NCBI RefSeq assembly: GCF_018998565.1 | Contig: NZ_JAHNZO010000001.1 | Location: 635,774-699,773 of the forward strand | Length of the DNA stretch: 64,000 nucleotides | Origin: Paenibacillus oleatilyticus | GTDB lineage: Bacteria > Bacillota > Bacilli > Paenibacillales > NBRC-103111 | Reading direction: 5' to 3' | Part shown: one piece after another, positions 9,417-19,484 of the stretch | Layout of the letters: each line of letters opens with the position of its first letter | Numbering within the stretch: position 1 is the first letter of the stretch | The notes under the pieces: model-generated | The model's input: the letters and a program-made list of their open reading frames with translations, nothing else | The model's database searches: none | What the model was told of the DNA's origin: nothing | Program-made: the position numbers and the translations under genes

Positions 9417-9473
9417 TATAATAAAGAGGAATTGTCTGGTTTTTTTGTTGATTGTTTGCAGTTCATTTGGAGG
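9417..9473 (+). promoter_or_regulatory. Likely lysR promoter -10 and ribosome site
   Basis: TATAAT at 9417-9422 is a perfect -10 hexamer; the -35 (TGGCAA at 9394-9399, spacing 17) is poor, as expected if regulated. GGAGG at 9469-9473 stands six bases before the ATG at 9480 and decides that start over an in-frame ATG 48 bases upstream. Confidence 0.5.
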
Positions 9474-9479
9474 TATAAA

Positions 9480-10358
9480 ATGGAGCTCAGAAACCTTAAA
9501 ACCTTCCAAGTCGTCGCCGACCAATTAAATTTGTCCAAAGCAGCCGAAATTTTATCCTATACACAGCCTACGATCTCTGTCCAAATTCAAGCATTGGAAA
9601 GAGAATTGGGACATCCTTTATTTAATCGTGTCGGCAAAAAAACGTTCTTAACCCCTACCGGAAAATTGGTGAAACACCATACGGATATCATTTTGAACGC
9701 TATAACCGATTTGGAAACCGCTTTAAAAACGCTTGACGAACCGTACGGCAAACTTGCCATTGCAGCCCCTGAATATTACTACGGCCGACATCTCTCGTTG
9801 TTAATCAGTTCTTTCATTAAAGACCATCCAAAGGTTAAATTAGATTTGGCTTGCTACAATAGTAAAGAAACAATAAAGCTAGTAAGCTCCCATCAAGCCG
9901 ATATCGGAATCATCGCAGGAAAGTATAATTCATCCGAGATGGAATCGATTAACCTGGACACAGAAGAGGTTATGATGGTTACGACCCAAGAGATCTCCGA
10001 GCAATATGACTTGTCCACGGTTTTCTCCCATTACCCGCTGATCACTTATAGAGAAAGTTGTAATTTGGAAGACGTCATTAAAGGATGTCTATCCGAATTA
10101 CAATATCAACCTACGAACATCATTGAGTCCGGCAGCGATGAAGCGATCAAGCGTTCGGCAATCAATCAGACAAGCATCGCTTTGCTAAGCTCAGACGGAA
10201 TCAAGGAGGAGCTGGCTACGGGTAAGCTTGTCCCGATCCATCGTTTTCAACATCGGGTTGAAACCTCTCTTATTTACCTCAAATCCAGGTCGGAAGAAGC
10301 AAATATTCAAAGCTTTAGCGATCTTCTCAAGCAGGCTTGGAAACCTTTGGAAGATTGA
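9480..10358 (+). CDS. LysR-family transcriptional regulator
   Basis: A 292-residue LTTR. The N-terminal winged helix (MELRNLKTFQVVADQLNLSK, then YTQPTISVQIQALERELGHPLFNR) is followed by a type-2 periplasmic-binding-like effector domain from about residue 90. Start chosen by GGAGG six bases upstream. The gene is divergent from the NRPS operon and convergent with rocE. By the usual LTTR rule it would control the divergent operon, but the arginine genes on its other side are a second possible target. The effector is unknown. Confidence 0.9.
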   Translation: MELRNLKTFQVVADQLNLSKAAEILSYTQPTISVQIQALERELGHPLFNRVGKKTFLTPTGKLVKHHTDIILNAITDLETALKTLDEPYGKLAIAAPEYYYGRHLSLLISSFIKDHPKVKLDLACYNSKETIKLVSSHQADIGIIAGKYNSSEMESINLDTEEVMMVTTQEISEQYDLSTVFSHYPLITYRESCNLEDVIKGCLSELQYQPTNIIESGSDEAIKRSAINQTSIALLSSDGIKEELATGKLVPIHRFQHRVETSLIYLKSRSEEANIQSFSDLLKQAWKPLED

Positions 10359-10360
10359 AA

Positions 10361-10419
10361 TTGGGCAGAAAGAATGGCAGAAGGAGCATGCGTCCCCTTC
10401 TACCATTTTTTCTGCCCAA
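10361..10419. terminator. Long stem-loop between convergent lysR and rocE
   Basis: TTGGGCAGAAA at 10361 pairs with TTTCTGCCCAA ending at 10419; an inner GGCAGAAGG / CCTTCT pairing extends the stem. There is no clean T-run on either side, so a terminator role is inferred from position between convergent genes. Confidence 0.5.
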
Positions 10420-10452
10420 ATGTATCAGTAAGCGATTTCAATTTTTATTATT

Positions 10453-11814
10453 TTACATTTTCTTCTTATACTTCATATGATAAATAACATAACAAAAAGT
10501 AACAAATGGCACTGCGCAATACAGCGCAAGCCGTTGATTCGGATCAAAGGCAAGCCCGATGCAAGCAACCGTGCATAGGATGAAGGCCGCTATTGGAATA
10601 AAGGGATACAACGGGGTACGGTATTTCAAGTCAGTAAGACGTCCCCCTTGCTTGAGGAATTTTTTGCGGAACATATATTGAGAAGCGGCTATAGCCATCC
10701 AAGCCATAATAGCGGTCAATCCGGCAAGCGAAACTAGCCACAGATAAACGGTATCTGCCGCATAAACGCTGGATAACAGCGACAAGCAGGCAATACCGAC
10801 ACTAATGATTAACGCATTTAACGGTACTCCTCTTGCTGTTAATTTTCCTAGAGCAGCAGGAGCCATTTTACTTCTTGAAAGAGCCCAAAGCATACGGGAT
10901 GAAGCATACAGTCCCGAATTCGCAACGGACAAGAGAGCCGTTAAGATAACAAAATTCATAATGTCGGCAGAATAAGGAACACCGATATTGTCAAAAACCA
11001 TAACAAACGGACTTTCTATGACCCCCGCTTCTTTCCACGAAATTAATCCCGAGACAACAAAAATGGATAGCAGGAAAAATAAAATAATTCGCCAGACTGT
11101 ATTTCGAATGGCTTTAGGCACGGAAGTCTCCGGATCTTTGCTTTCTCCCGCGGCAATTCCAACGAGCTCACTGCCCTGAAATGCAAAATTAACCGTGACC
11201 ATCGACATCAACACGCCGCCTAAACCATTAGGAAATAAACCGCCTGCTCCCGTAAAGTTAGAAAACATAGGAGCAGACGAATAACCTTTCATGTGAATAA
11301 AACCGAACATAGCAGCGCCGCCTAAAACAATAAATGCGATGATCGTAAATAGCTTAATACTTGCAAACCAGTACTCCGTCTCGGCGTATGCTCTTGTAGA
11401 AAGAGCATTCAGCAAAAAAAGCACAATAACAAAGATAGTACACCAGATCCAAGTCGGTACGTCAGGAAACCAGCGCTTCATGATTAATCCGGAAGCCGTA
11501 ACCTCAGAGCCTAAGGTAATCACCCAACCAAACCAATATAACCAACCGACCGTAAATCCTGTAGCAGGTCCGATATATTTGGTCGCATACGTTTTAAAAG
11601 AGCCTGATTCAGGCATGGCAACGGATAATTCGCCAAGGCACATCATAACGAGATACATGATGAGTCCGCCCACCAAATACGCGAGAATAGAACCGCCAGG
11701 TCCCGCCTGACTAATCGTATACCCTGAACTGATAAACAGCCCTGTGCCAATAACTCCGCCGAGTGAAATCATATAGACATGCCTGCTCTTCATCGTGCGC
11801 TGCAGCTCGGTCAC
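10453..11814 (-). CDS. rocE: Amino acid permease, RocE-like (APC superfamily)
   Basis: A 453-residue, 12-helix amino-acid/proton symporter. The start [20 protein letters not shown] and the following [19 protein letters not shown] closely follow B. subtilis RocE/RocC and the AAT family. It probably starts at GTG with GAGG nine bases before it. As third gene after rocF and rocD on the same strand, with a 124-bp gap and no terminator visible in it, it likely imports arginine or ornithine for the arginase pathway. Substrate is inferred from context. Confidence 0.88.
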   Translation of the reverse strand: MTELQRTMKSRHVYMISLGGVIGTGLFISSGYTISQAGPGGSILAYLVGGLIMYLVMMCLGELSVAMPESGSFKTYATKYIGPATGFTVGWLYWFGWVITLGSEVTASGLIMKRWFPDVPTWIWCTIFVIVLFLLNALSTRAYAETEYWFASIKLFTIIAFIVLGGAAMFGFIHMKGYSSAPMFSNFTGAGGLFPNGLGGVLMSMVTVNFAFQGSELVGIAAGESKDPETSVPKAIRNTVWRIILFFLLSIFVVSGLISWKEAGVIESPFVMVFDNIGVPYSADIMNFVILTALLSVANSGLYASSRMLWALSRSKMAPAALGKLTARGVPLNALIISVGIACLSLLSSVYAADTVYLWLVSLAGLTAIMAWMAIAASQYMFRKKFLKQGGRLTDLKYRTPLYPFIPIAAFILCTVACIGLAFDPNQRLALYCAVPFVTFCYVIYHMKYKKKM

Positions 11815-11938
11815 ACCATGAATCCTCTGTTCTATGGTGAATTCGCCTCCTTATTCTGAACCATACACTCCTGAGTTTTGGCGATTGATCGTAAAGTAAA
11901 TAGCCGATTGTTTGGAGCGAATTCCCCTCGTTACATCC

Positions 11939-13150
11939 TTACGGGGTTGCAGCTTCTACTTCATGAAAAACCGATACAATTCGTTCAATCGCCCAATCCA
12001 AATTTTCTTGCGAAATATTTAACGGCGGGGCAAACCGAATCGTCGTTTCATGCGTTTCTTTGCACAGCAGGCCCAGCTCCTTCAGCTTTTCGCAATAAGG
12101 ACGCGCCGGTTCGTTCAATTCAAGCCCGATAAATAAGCCGCGGCCGCGAATTTCCTTCAATTTGCTGCTTTTGATCTCTTTTAGTTTATTTATAAAATAT
12201 TGCCCCGATTGTTCGGAACGACGAACCAAATCCTCTTCTTGCAGTACATCCAATGCCGTAATTGCAACGGCACAGCCTAACGGATTCCCGCCAAAAGTAG
12301 AGCCGTGAGAACCCGGGTTAAACACGCCGAGAACGTCCTGGTCGGCAGCGACCGCAGAAATCGGAAACACCCCTCCGCCCAACGCTTTACCCAAAATGTA
12401 CATATCCGGCTTCACATTCTCCCAGTCGCAAGCGAATAACTTGCCTGTACGCCCGAAGCCCGTTTGGATTTCATCGGCAACTAACAAGACATTGTTTTCC
12501 TTGCAAAGCCTTTGCGCTCCTTGGATAAATCCGGCTGGCGGAATATTGATGCCCGCTTCTCCTTGAATCGGCTCGAACAAAAATGCAGCTGTATTCGGCG
12601 AAATCGCATTTTTCAAAGCTTCCAGATCGCCGTACGGAATAATTTTGAACCCGGGTGTGAACGGCCCGAATCCAGCCTTATACTCTTCCTCGGAGGAAAA
12701 AGAAGTAATCGTAATCGTGCGTCCATGGAAATTGCCTTCACAAACAATAATTTCAGCTTGATTGGCAGGCACTTTTTTCACGCCGTACGCCCAGCGCCGA
12801 ATGGCTTTGATCGCCGTTTCCACGGCCTCTGCGCCTGTATTCATCGGAAGGATCATACTTTTCCCCGTCAGCTGCGACAGTTTTTCGTAAAAGGTCCCTA
12901 GCTGGTCATTGTGAAACGCGCGGGATGTCAAAGTGACTTTATCCGCTTGATCCTTCAACGCTTGAACGATTTTCGGGTGTCTGTGCCCATGGTTCAACGC
13001 GGAATAGGCACTTAGCATATCCATATATTTGTTGCCTTCGGGATCTTCCACCCATACTCCCTCCGCTTTAGATATCACGATAGGCAGCGGACGGTAATTT
13101 GCAGCTCCGTATTTTTCAGTCTGTTCAATAATTTGCTTTGTTTGTGTCAT
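11939..13150 (-). CDS. rocD: Ornithine aminotransferase
   Basis: Class III PLP aminotransferase, 403 residues, converting ornithine plus 2-oxoglutarate to glutamate semialdehyde and glutamate. Visible motifs: [45 protein letters not shown], and the PLP lysine in [14 protein letters not shown] is preceded by GGGGAGG. It starts 31 bases after the arginase stop, so the two form one transcription unit that turns arginine into glutamate semialdehyde. Confidence 0.95.
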   Translation of the reverse strand: MTQTKQIIEQTEKYGAANYRPLPIVISKAEGVWVEDPEGNKYMDMLSAYSALNHGHRHPKIVQALKDQADKVTLTSRAFHNDQLGTFYEKLSQLTGKSMILPMNTGAEAVETAIKAIRRWAYGVKKVPANQAEIIVCEGNFHGRTITITSFSSEEEYKAGFGPFTPGFKIIPYGDLEALKNAISPNTAAFLFEPIQGEAGINIPPAGFIQGAQRLCKENNVLLVADEIQTGFGRTGKLFACDWENVKPDMYILGKALGGGVFPISAVAADQDVLGVFNPGSHGSTFGGNPLGCAVAITALDVLQEEDLVRRSEQSGQYFINKLKEIKSSKLKEIRGRGLFIGLELNEPARPYCEKLKELGLLCKETHETTIRFAPPLNISQENLDWAIERIVSVFHEVEAATP

Positions 13151-13181
13151 GGTAGGGCCTCCCCGATCAAAATGATTTTAT

Positions 13182-14096
13182 TTATAGAATTCGTTCTCCA
13201 AAAAGCGAGCCGGCCAAGTCGACAGCGGATTTGGCCGTCCTGTTGTTCACATCGAGCATCGGATTCACTTCTACAATTTCCGCCGAGACAACAGCGCCAT
13301 GTTCATGCAGATATTCCATAGCAAAATGACTCTCTCTATAAGTAATCCCGCCCTCCACAGGCGTTCCGACACCGGGCGCTTCCCGAGGGTCCATCCCGTC
13401 CAAATCCAGACTGAGGTGAATACCGTCCGTACCTGCCGAAACCCGCTCTAACGCCTCATCCATGACCGCTTTCATGCCATATTTGTCGATGTCATACATC
13501 GTAAATACGCGAATGCCTTGCTCCTTCAAGAACAGCCTTTCGCCCGGATCGATCGATCTCGCCCCGATAATAACAACGTTGCGCGGATCTAATTTCTTGT
13601 GCGCTCCCCCAATGGAAGTAAGACTCGGATGCCCGTGACCTAACAATACAGCCAGCGACATTCCATGAATGTGACCCGAAGTGGTCGTAAATTCCGTATT
13701 CACATCGGTATGCGCGTCGAACCAAATGACACCAAGCTTGTTCACATGCTGCAGGATACCTTTAATTGTACCGATAGCAATACTGTGATCTCCGCCGATA
13801 ACGAGAGGAAACCGGCCTTTTCCCATCTCTTGGGTCACCACTTCAGCCAATTTCGTGTTAACGCGAACGATTTCCGCCAAGTACTTTAATTTTTCATCAG
13901 GATCACACCTGTCCTGCAAGCGGTTAACCTCGATATCGCCGCAATCACTGACGTGGAAACCCAACGTTTCCAGCCTTGCTTGAATATTTGAACTTCGAAT
14001 CGCAGTCGGCCCCATGTCTACACCAGAACGATTGGCACCGAGTTGAAGCGGCACTCCGATAAGTGAAATATCGTTGCTGTTTTTTGTAGTAATCAT
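13182..14096 (-). CDS. rocF: Arginase
   Basis: Ureohydrolase of 304 residues that cleaves arginine to ornithine and urea. The manganese-binding signatures are all present: GGDHS, DAHTD and SLDLDGMDP, followed by GGITYRE. AGGGG precedes the ATG. It is first in the rocF-rocD-rocE order (B. subtilis has rocDEF). No RocR gene and no -24/-12 sigma-54 element is visible upstream, so control may differ from B. subtilis. Confidence 0.95.
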   Translation of the reverse strand: MITTKNSNDISLIGVPLQLGANRSGVDMGPTAIRSSNIQARLETLGFHVSDCGDIEVNRLQDRCDPDEKLKYLAEIVRVNTKLAEVVTQEMGKGRFPLVIGGDHSIAIGTIKGILQHVNKLGVIWFDAHTDVNTEFTTTSGHIHGMSLAVLLGHGHPSLTSIGGAHKKLDPRNVVIIGARSIDPGERLFLKEQGIRVFTMYDIDKYGMKAVMDEALERVSAGTDGIHLSLDLDGMDPREAPGVGTPVEGGITYRESHFAMEYLHEHGAVVSAEIVEVNPMLDVNNRTAKSAVDLAGSLFGERIL

Positions 14097-14151
14097 AGAG
14101 AACCCCTCGGTTTCATATAGTTTTTTTACATAATATGATGCTTTCCAACAA

Positions 14152-14165
14152 AGGTAGCGCTTTCT
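14152..14165 (-). promoter_or_regulatory. cre-like sequence upstream of rocF
   Basis: On the minus strand AGAAAGCGCTACCT matches the CcpA cre consensus at about 11 of 14 positions, 56 bp from the arginase start. Carbon catabolite control of arginine use is known in Bacilli, but one imperfect match is weak evidence. Confidence 0.3.
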
Positions 14166-14307
14166 TTCCAGGTCATCCCGCTCGATGACATCTCGAATGT
14201 ATCATAGCTTCGGCGGATTCTGAAATTGAAATCGTCTATTGTTACTATTTAAATTATTTATGGTCAACGATTTTGGAGGATGGATAAGCAGAATAGTGTA
14301 AATGAAA

Positions 14308-14337
14308 TGTGACCATATAGCGACTTGATCTGTCTAA
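14308..14337 (+). promoter_or_regulatory. Possible ECF-type promoter of the sigma gene
   Basis: TGTGACC at 14308-14314 and TGTCTAA at 14331-14337, 16 bases apart, resemble the TGAAAC / CGTC layout used by ECF sigma factors and would give autoregulation. GGAG at 14366-14369 is the ribosome site and fixes the GTG start at 14378. The remainder of 14097-14377 carries only the arginase leader. Confidence 0.35.
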
Positions 14338-14377
14338 TTAGTATAAATACAAAATTTTAAAAAAAGGAGTGTGTGAA

Positions 14378-14911
14378 GTGGATGTAACAAACCTTGCGAT
14401 TCAAGCGACAACGGGTAACCGTGATGCTTTTATCAGCCTTGTTAAGCACTTTGAGGAATCTTTATACCGTATGGCCAAATCCATCTTGGGTAAAGACGAG
14501 GATGTCGCGGATGCCCTGCAAGAAACCATTTTGAAAGCCTATCAATCGATCCATACCCTTCGCGAGCCTAAATTTTTCAAAACCTAGATCTTCCGTATTC
14601 TGATCAATCAATGCAATACGATTCTCGCAGGCCGCTCGCGTACCGTAGTTTACTCAGAGGCTCAAGAACCTTCTTCGCCCTCTAAGGATTACGATAACGT
14701 GGATTTGAGAGAAGCGGTGGACCGACTGGATGAGCAGCAGCGTATCGTTATCCTTCTTCATTACTTTGAAGATCTGCCGGTGCGGCAGATCGCCAGCGTC
14801 CTCAACATCTCGGAAAGCGCCGTCAAGATGCGCCTTTCCAGAGCGCGCGATACCCTTATGCAAAATTTCAAAACACCTGATGAAGGGAAGATGAACTATG
14901 GAACGATTTAA
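14378..14911 (+). pseudogene. ECF RNA polymerase sigma factor interrupted by an in-frame TAG
   Basis: Reading from GTG at 14378 (GGAG eight bases before) gives sigma region 2 (NRDAFISLVKHFEESLYRMA...LQETILKAYQSI) until codon 70, which is TAG at 14585-14587. The same frame then continues without another stop as IFRILINQCNTIL and the full region 4 (DRLDEQQRIVILLHYFEDLP, SESAVKMRLSRARDTL) to TAA at 14909. Family members have tryptophan here (FKTW followed by LIRILINEC-like sequence), so TGG to TAG is the simplest explanation. Total would be 177 codons, normal for SigV/SigW-like factors. The truncated 69-residue product lacks promoter -35 recognition. A base-calling error or stop read-through are the alternatives. 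Confidence 0.85.
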
Positions 14912-16034
14912 CCTTGAGAAGGAATTCATAAAACTGAAAAAGACAAATAGCGCAGATATGGTGATGTCATCGGTTGTCCGTTCGCGTCTGGATGAGACTT
15001 ATGCTTCACTCCCGGAGCGGCCTACCCAGCGCATAAGCAGACCAACACGGTCACGGTTCCGCCGGACAACAACCGCCACTGCAGCAGCAGTCATCCTCGG
15101 AGCAGCGTTCTTCGCTTCCGGCTTGGTGTCCCCGGTTATGGCGGACTCCATCAAAAGTATTCCTTTGATAGGAAGTATTTTCAGCTCTATCCAAGGGGAC
15201 ATCGGACTCCGAAATGCCGGCGATCTGGGGCTTGCTGCCACTGTAAACCGAAACGTTTCCTATGAGGACGTTAAGCTTGAGGTGAGCGAGACGGTTTTCG
15301 ACGGCAGCCGGGCCGCTTTTCTGGTTCATGTGACGGCTCCCAATCTGAAAAACGGAAAATATGATAACGGAAAAAAGTTGGTAAAACTCAGCAGCGCAAT
15401 TCAAAATGTATTTTTCACAGTAAACGGAAAACGGCAGGGCGATCCGGGTTCCATTCTGAAAGGCGGAGGCTACATGGGTGCGGGAGAAGCACATCCGGAC
15501 ATGCTGATCTTCGAAGAGGTGCTGGATACGTCCGGCGGCGGGTCCGTTCCCGATTCTTTCAACGCCGAGGTCACGATCATCCTGGAGGGAATCGACCATG
15601 AATTTAAACTGGATGTCCCCTTCCGTAAAACCACGGACAACATAATCAATGTTCATCCGAATGCGGTTGTAACCAAGAACGAGTTTACTTTCTCCGTCAC
15701 CGACTTGCAGGTGACACCGTTGACGACACGCGTTAACTATTCGATTGCATTGAACAACGTGCAATCATTGGAACAGGGGGACGAAAACAAGTTACGGCGT
15801 GTCGGAATAGCCGCTTTCGACGATCAAGGCCGCCAACTGCCTGCCCTGCACGGGGACGGGAAGTATGAAGGAAACCGGCTGAACTATGACAGACGATACG
15901 CCTCAACGTCCGGGACGACCAAATACTTGATTTTGAAGCCATTTGTCATCAAGGATGATTTCACGGAGAATGTAAAGGAAGATCAGTACATCCAGGGATT
16001 GGAAACCAAAATCGAGCTGCCCGCTTCCAAATAA
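14898..16034 (+). CDS. DUF4179-type anti-sigma/regulatory membrane protein
   Basis: A 378-residue protein whose ATG overlaps the sigma-factor end by 14 bases, the usual sigma/anti-sigma coupling. Residues 1-55 are cytoplasmic and basic; one transmembrane helix (TTTATAAAVILGAAFFASGL, about 55-77) is followed by a large extracytoplasmic beta-rich part starting PVMADSIKSIPLIGSIFSS, typical of DUF4179 proteins, and a C-terminal DUF5643-like half. Without full-length sigma its regulatory partner is missing, and translational coupling would be lost at the upstream TAG. Confidence 0.78.
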   Translation: MERFNLEKEFIKLKKTNSADMVMSSVVRSRLDETYASLPERPTQRISRPTRSRFRRTTTATAAAVILGAAFFASGLVSPVMADSIKSIPLIGSIFSSIQGDIGLRNAGDLGLAATVNRNVSYEDVKLEVSETVFDGSRAAFLVHVTAPNLKNGKYDNGKKLVKLSSAIQNVFFTVNGKRQGDPGSILKGGGYMGAGEAHPDMLIFEEVLDTSGGGSVPDSFNAEVTIILEGIDHEFKLDVPFRKTTDNIINVHPNAVVTKNEFTFSVTDLQVTPLTTRVNYSIALNNVQSLEQGDENKLRRVGIAAFDDQGRQLPALHGDGKYEGNRLNYDRRYASTSGTTKYLILKPFVIKDDFTENVKEDQYIQGLETKIELPASK

Positions 16035-16040
16035 ATGAGG

Positions 16041-16080
16041 AAGACAGACTGCCAAGGTCATTCTTTGCAGTCTGTCTTTT
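16041..16080 (+). terminator. Terminator after the anti-sigma gene
   Basis: AAGACAGACTGC pairs with GCAGTCTGTCTT across a 14-base loop and ends in TTTT; it begins six bases after the stop codon. Confidence 0.9.
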
Positions 16081-16157
16081 CAAATTCGACAATAGGGACG
16101 GGGCTTCTTCCAGCCAGCTCGCTGCCGCTTAAGGCTTGATTTCGCTGATATTGAGGA

Positions 16158-17678
16158 TTATTTGATTTTAAGCATATACAGCTCGTGATCCGATTTTTGG
16201 ACCGACTTATATCTAGTTTTGGAATAAACGAATACAGTACCATCATCCGAAAATGCTTGCGGGGTCGTTATGATCGTTCCATAATCAACGGGATTGCGTT
16301 TGCTGCCATCCGTACTTGCCACCCACAGCATTCCGTGTTCGGAGGTTTGGGCGGTTGACTCTTGCTGGATGAAAGCCATAACCGACCCGCTTCGATTCAG
16401 CCGAAGAGCGGAAACCTTGGAATAAGAAAAACTCAGCAGAGGTTTAAATTCGGTTCCTTGAAAAAACACAGGATTATTCCTGGCCTCATGAAATTGGTTC
16501 GCTCTCACGCGTACACCATGCAGCTGCCCGACACCCTTTTCTCCGTCTACTGACCAAACCGGATTCTCTACGGAAGACGGATGCGTATAAATGTCCTTTT
16601 CTTTCAAATCACTCAGCGTGACGTCATATACACGATCTTTCTTCATAATACGCAATGCTTTTGAATCCTCGCTGAACCCTATAAGGTTAAGGTCGCTGCC
16701 TTCGGCAATAACCTGGTGCTGGCGGGTACTGAGTTGATAAACCCGGATTTTTCGCCCCTCCGCCGTACTGTAAGCGATTCGGTCGTGGTCTTTCGACCAG
16801 ACGAGCTCCTTAATGCGTCCGTCTAACGGCTCTGTAGTTAAACTGCGGCTTTCCATATTGTAAATATACAAAGACTTGAACTCGCCAAAAGCAACGAACC
16901 TGTTATCCCAACTCCAGACGGGTGGAGCATCCTTCGAATAGCCGCCTTCTCCGACTGTCTCCCGGGAACCCTGTTTTGTATCGTAAATGACGAGCTCACC
17001 GTTAAAAGAATCGTTCGTCAAATAAGTTATATGTCTTCCATCGTGAGAGAGCGACGGCATGTGTCCATCACCCAATTTTACGGGCTGCAAGGAGGAATAT
17101 CCGCGGGCGGCCTCCTCCTTGATCGCCGCGATATCTTTGCCCAGCGTTCCCTTAGTGCCGCTTGCAGCAAAATAAATGACAGCATCGTCTATATTACCTT
17201 GACGATATATGGCTTCTCCATACTTCAAAGTATTTTCCTGGTTACCCTCGCGTAAATAATCATCCTCAATTTGTTGAAACGAAATATTCGCATTATGTAA
17301 AAGCAAAGGCGGCTCGGAAGTAAACCCTATGTCCGTTTCTTGAGTACTCTGCTTGCCTTCTCTGAAAGGCTTCGGCGGCTCTTGGGCTTGGTTAGCCGGT
17401 AAAGCCGCTTCCTCAGCCCCATCTGCTTGCTGCGCCGCCTGTTGCGGTTTCACGGCCTCTCCGTCAGCGCTTGTTGTCTGTTGCGATGGTTCAGATTCAA
17501 CCGATTTCGGCTTTACATCACTTTTTGGTAAAGCTTCCGTTTGTTCCGCAAACTGATCTTGATTAGACGCATATTTTTCCACGGATTTCTCACCCGCGAC
17601 TGGTGGCTGCACAGCTTGACAAGAGCAGACCGTGATCGAAATCAAAATGATGAACAAATAAATCAGCGGCTTATCCAT
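16158..17678 (-). CDS. TolB-like beta-propeller lipoprotein, copy 2
   Basis: 506 residues from the ATG at 17678, chosen because GGGGGAG lies eight bases upstream; an in-frame ATG at 17696 overlaps the stop of the gene before it. A lipoprotein signal (LIYLFIILISITVCSC) gives an N-terminal lipid-anchored Cys. Then comes a long disordered Gln/Pro/Ala-rich linker (to about 110), a short TPR-like helical part (LREGNQENTLKYGEAIYRQG), and PD40/WD40-like blades (GDGHMPSLSHDGRHITYLTN). It is a tandem paralogue of the next gene. Ligand and role are unknown; a surface sensor or scaffold is a guess. Confidence 0.75.
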   Translation of the reverse strand: MDKPLIYLFIILISITVCSCQAVQPPVAGEKSVEKYASNQDQFAEQTEALPKSDVKPKSVESEPSQQTTSADGEAVKPQQAAQQADGAEEAALPANQAQEPPKPFREGKQSTQETDIGFTSEPPLLLHNANISFQQIEDDYLREGNQENTLKYGEAIYRQGNIDDAVIYFAASGTKGTLGKDIAAIKEEAARGYSSLQPVKLGDGHMPSLSHDGRHITYLTNDSFNGELVIYDTKQGSRETVGEGGYSKDAPPVWSWDNRFVAFGEFKSLYIYNMESRSLTTEPLDGRIKELVWSKDHDRIAYSTAEGRKIRVYQLSTRQHQVIAEGSDLNLIGFSEDSKALRIMKKDRVYDVTLSDLKEKDIYTHPSSVENPVWSVDGEKGVGQLHGVRVRANQFHEARNNPVFFQGTEFKPLLSFSYSKVSALRLNRSGSVMAFIQQESTAQTSEHGMLWVASTDGSKRNPVDYGTIITTPQAFSDDGTVFVYSKTRYKSVQKSDHELYMLKIK

Positions 17679-17696
17679 CCGTCCGACTCCCCCCAT

Positions 17697-19232
17697 TTAT
17701 TTGGTTACCCCCGATAAGGAAACTTGATAAATCTCAAATTTTCTGGGATAACCGTCTATTCTCGTTTCTTTGGTATACACGAACAAGGAGACATCGTCCG
17801 AAAAAGAATGCATGGTTGTGCTGATATATCCGTAATCGACCGGGATACGCTTTTTACCTTCGGTTTCTGCCAGCCACAAGGTCGAAAAAGGAACATCATT
17901 ACTTATGCTCGATCCCTCCTGAGGCATGGTTGCACTTTGGTTAAAGGCGATCCAGCGGCCATTGTCTGTTATTCTTAAGCTTTCGCGTAAACTGTAGGAA
18001 TAATCAAATGTCATGAGCGTGTTTGCCGATCGAAAATTAAAATATTGCGGATTTCTGCCAAAGCTCGTCCCATGATCAAAATTCATTTCGCTAAATCCGG
18101 CGCCTTGGCTCAAATCCGACGTCAGAGTGAGGCTGCTCAGGCCCACGGGAATCGTTCCAACCCATGTTTCCTTCTTGTCCTGCACGGCAACGTCAAACAC
18201 CTGGCCATCCCTCCGGATTTGCCGAAATATTTGGGGTGTATCCTCAAAAGGCTTCAGATAGCCGCCAAAGCTCCCCTCAAGCTGAATATGACTTCGGGTA
18301 CTTATATCAAACAACTGGGGCACGTAGCTCTCCTTCTTTTTATCATAGGTTCCCACTAGTATTTTTTGGCTGTTTGCCGACCAAAGAATAAAGTGGTCCA
18401 AGAAAGAATCGAACTTTTCTTCCCAGATTTCATTTTTCGGCAAGTCATAAACAAATAAACTGCTGCCATTGATATAAGCCAGCTGCCGATTGTCATGGCT
18501 CCACCTCCATTCCGGAAAAAGCGAATCACTTATGCTCGACACCCGCTTCGATTTATCAGCTTTAACATCGTAAATCATCAATCCTCCACTCTCGTAGTAA
18601 GCGATATACTTACCGTCATATGAGAGAACGGCATTTTTGCCATCAACCAGCTTGCGTGGCTCGACCTTCGCGCTGCCGGCTCCCAAATCATTCATAAGTT
18701 GAGGGAGCCGGCTGCTCTCCTTCCCCCGCTCCATTGCCCGATGAATGTAATGAATCGCATCGTAAATCAATCCGTTGTCATACATTGCTTCTCCGTATCT
18801 CAACAAATTTTCGCCATTGAACTCCAGCTTTAATATTCGTTCCGCCTCCTTCAGGCTTGCCCCCTTGACACCTGAGAGTTGCTGCCTATCGGGAGGAGAG
18901 GAGTCAGGCTTTTCCCGTTCGCTTCCAAGGGTATTGCCGCTGCTGCTCGGGTCCTCATTCTTCGGCTGGATCTCATCTCCATTGGATGGAGACTGGGAAC
19001 TGGAATTGGCATTGGATACTACGGGATCAGGTGCCGCCGGAGGAACCGAGGTAGGACTCGGTGCCGTCCCCGCATCCTTTGGGGCATTCGACTTTTCACT
19101 TTCGGTTTTTTCAACAGCGGATTGGGCGGGCAACCCGTTATTATTTATCCGAGTCGTCGTATCTGTGGAACATCCCGCTAACAGTATGCCTGCCAGCACT
19201 CCGGGCAAAATATTCCTGCTTGTCCTAATCAT
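17697..19232 (-). CDS. TolB-like beta-propeller lipoprotein, copy 1
   Basis: About 511 residues with lipobox LLAGC near residue 21; ATG 19232 has AAAGG nine bases before it, and ATG 19241 is also possible. The linker (residues 25-125) is Ser/Pro/Asn-rich. The shared segment EFNGENLLRYGEAMYDNGLI matches LREGNQENTLKYGEAIYRQG of copy 2, followed by propeller blades and near-identical endings (KRIPVDYGYISTTMHSFSDD against KRNPVDYGTIITTPQAFSDD). The TAA stop directly abuts the upstream in-frame ATG of copy 2, so both are co-transcribed. Confidence 0.75.
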   Translation of the reverse strand: MIRTSRNILPGVLAGILLAGCSTDTTTRINNNGLPAQSAVEKTESEKSNAPKDAGTAPSPTSVPPAAPDPVVSNANSSSQSPSNGDEIQPKNEDPSSSGNTLGSEREKPDSSPPDRQQLSGVKGASLKEAERILKLEFNGENLLRYGEAMYDNGLIYDAIHYIHRAMERGKESSRLPQLMNDLGAGSAKVEPRKLVDGKNAVLSYDGKYIAYYESGGLMIYDVKADKSKRVSSISDSLFPEWRWSHDNRQLAYINGSSLFVYDLPKNEIWEEKFDSFLDHFILWSANSQKILVGTYDKKKESYVPQLFDISTRSHIQLEGSFGGYLKPFEDTPQIFRQIRRDGQVFDVAVQDKKETWVGTIPVGLSSLTLTSDLSQGAGFSEMNFDHGTSFGRNPQYFNFRSANTLMTFDYSYSLRESLRITDNGRWIAFNQSATMPQEGSSISNDVPFSTLWLAETEGKKRIPVDYGYISTTMHSFSDDVSLFVYTKETRIDGYPRKFEIYQVSLSGVTK

Positions 19233-19430
19233 CCTAAACATCCTTTCCTGCTGCTAACTGCCCAAATTTACTGGGTATCTTTTAATATTTCGGTAAAAAT
19301 AGATAGAGAATTTACCCTTATTTCCATCACCGAGCATACAAGGGCAGATTGTCATAATTGATGAGAATATCCGCTAAGTGTGGAATGTATATTTATGCGT
19401 TTCAAACATGCTGTTTTTGGAGGCGGAAGT

Positions 19431-19484
19431 ACAAAAAGTGCTTGCCTTTGACTTATCAGAAAGCCAATGGCAAGCACTTTTTGT
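19431..19484. terminator. Perfect 16-bp inverted repeat, likely bidirectional terminator
   Basis: ACAAAAAGTGCTTGCC (19431-19446) and GGCAAGCACTTTTTGT (19469-19484) are exact complements with a 22-base loop and an A-run/T-run at the base on both strands. It lies in the gap 19242-19629, downstream of glpD. A small reading frame across it (19352-19618, minus) has no ribosome site and is not called. Nothing else is recognised in this gap. Confidence 0.7.

Noticed and set aside
14699..14911. Separate 70-residue sigma region 4 protein
   Set aside because: It is the same frame as the sigma gene after the TAG; no ribosome site before its ATG supports independent translation.
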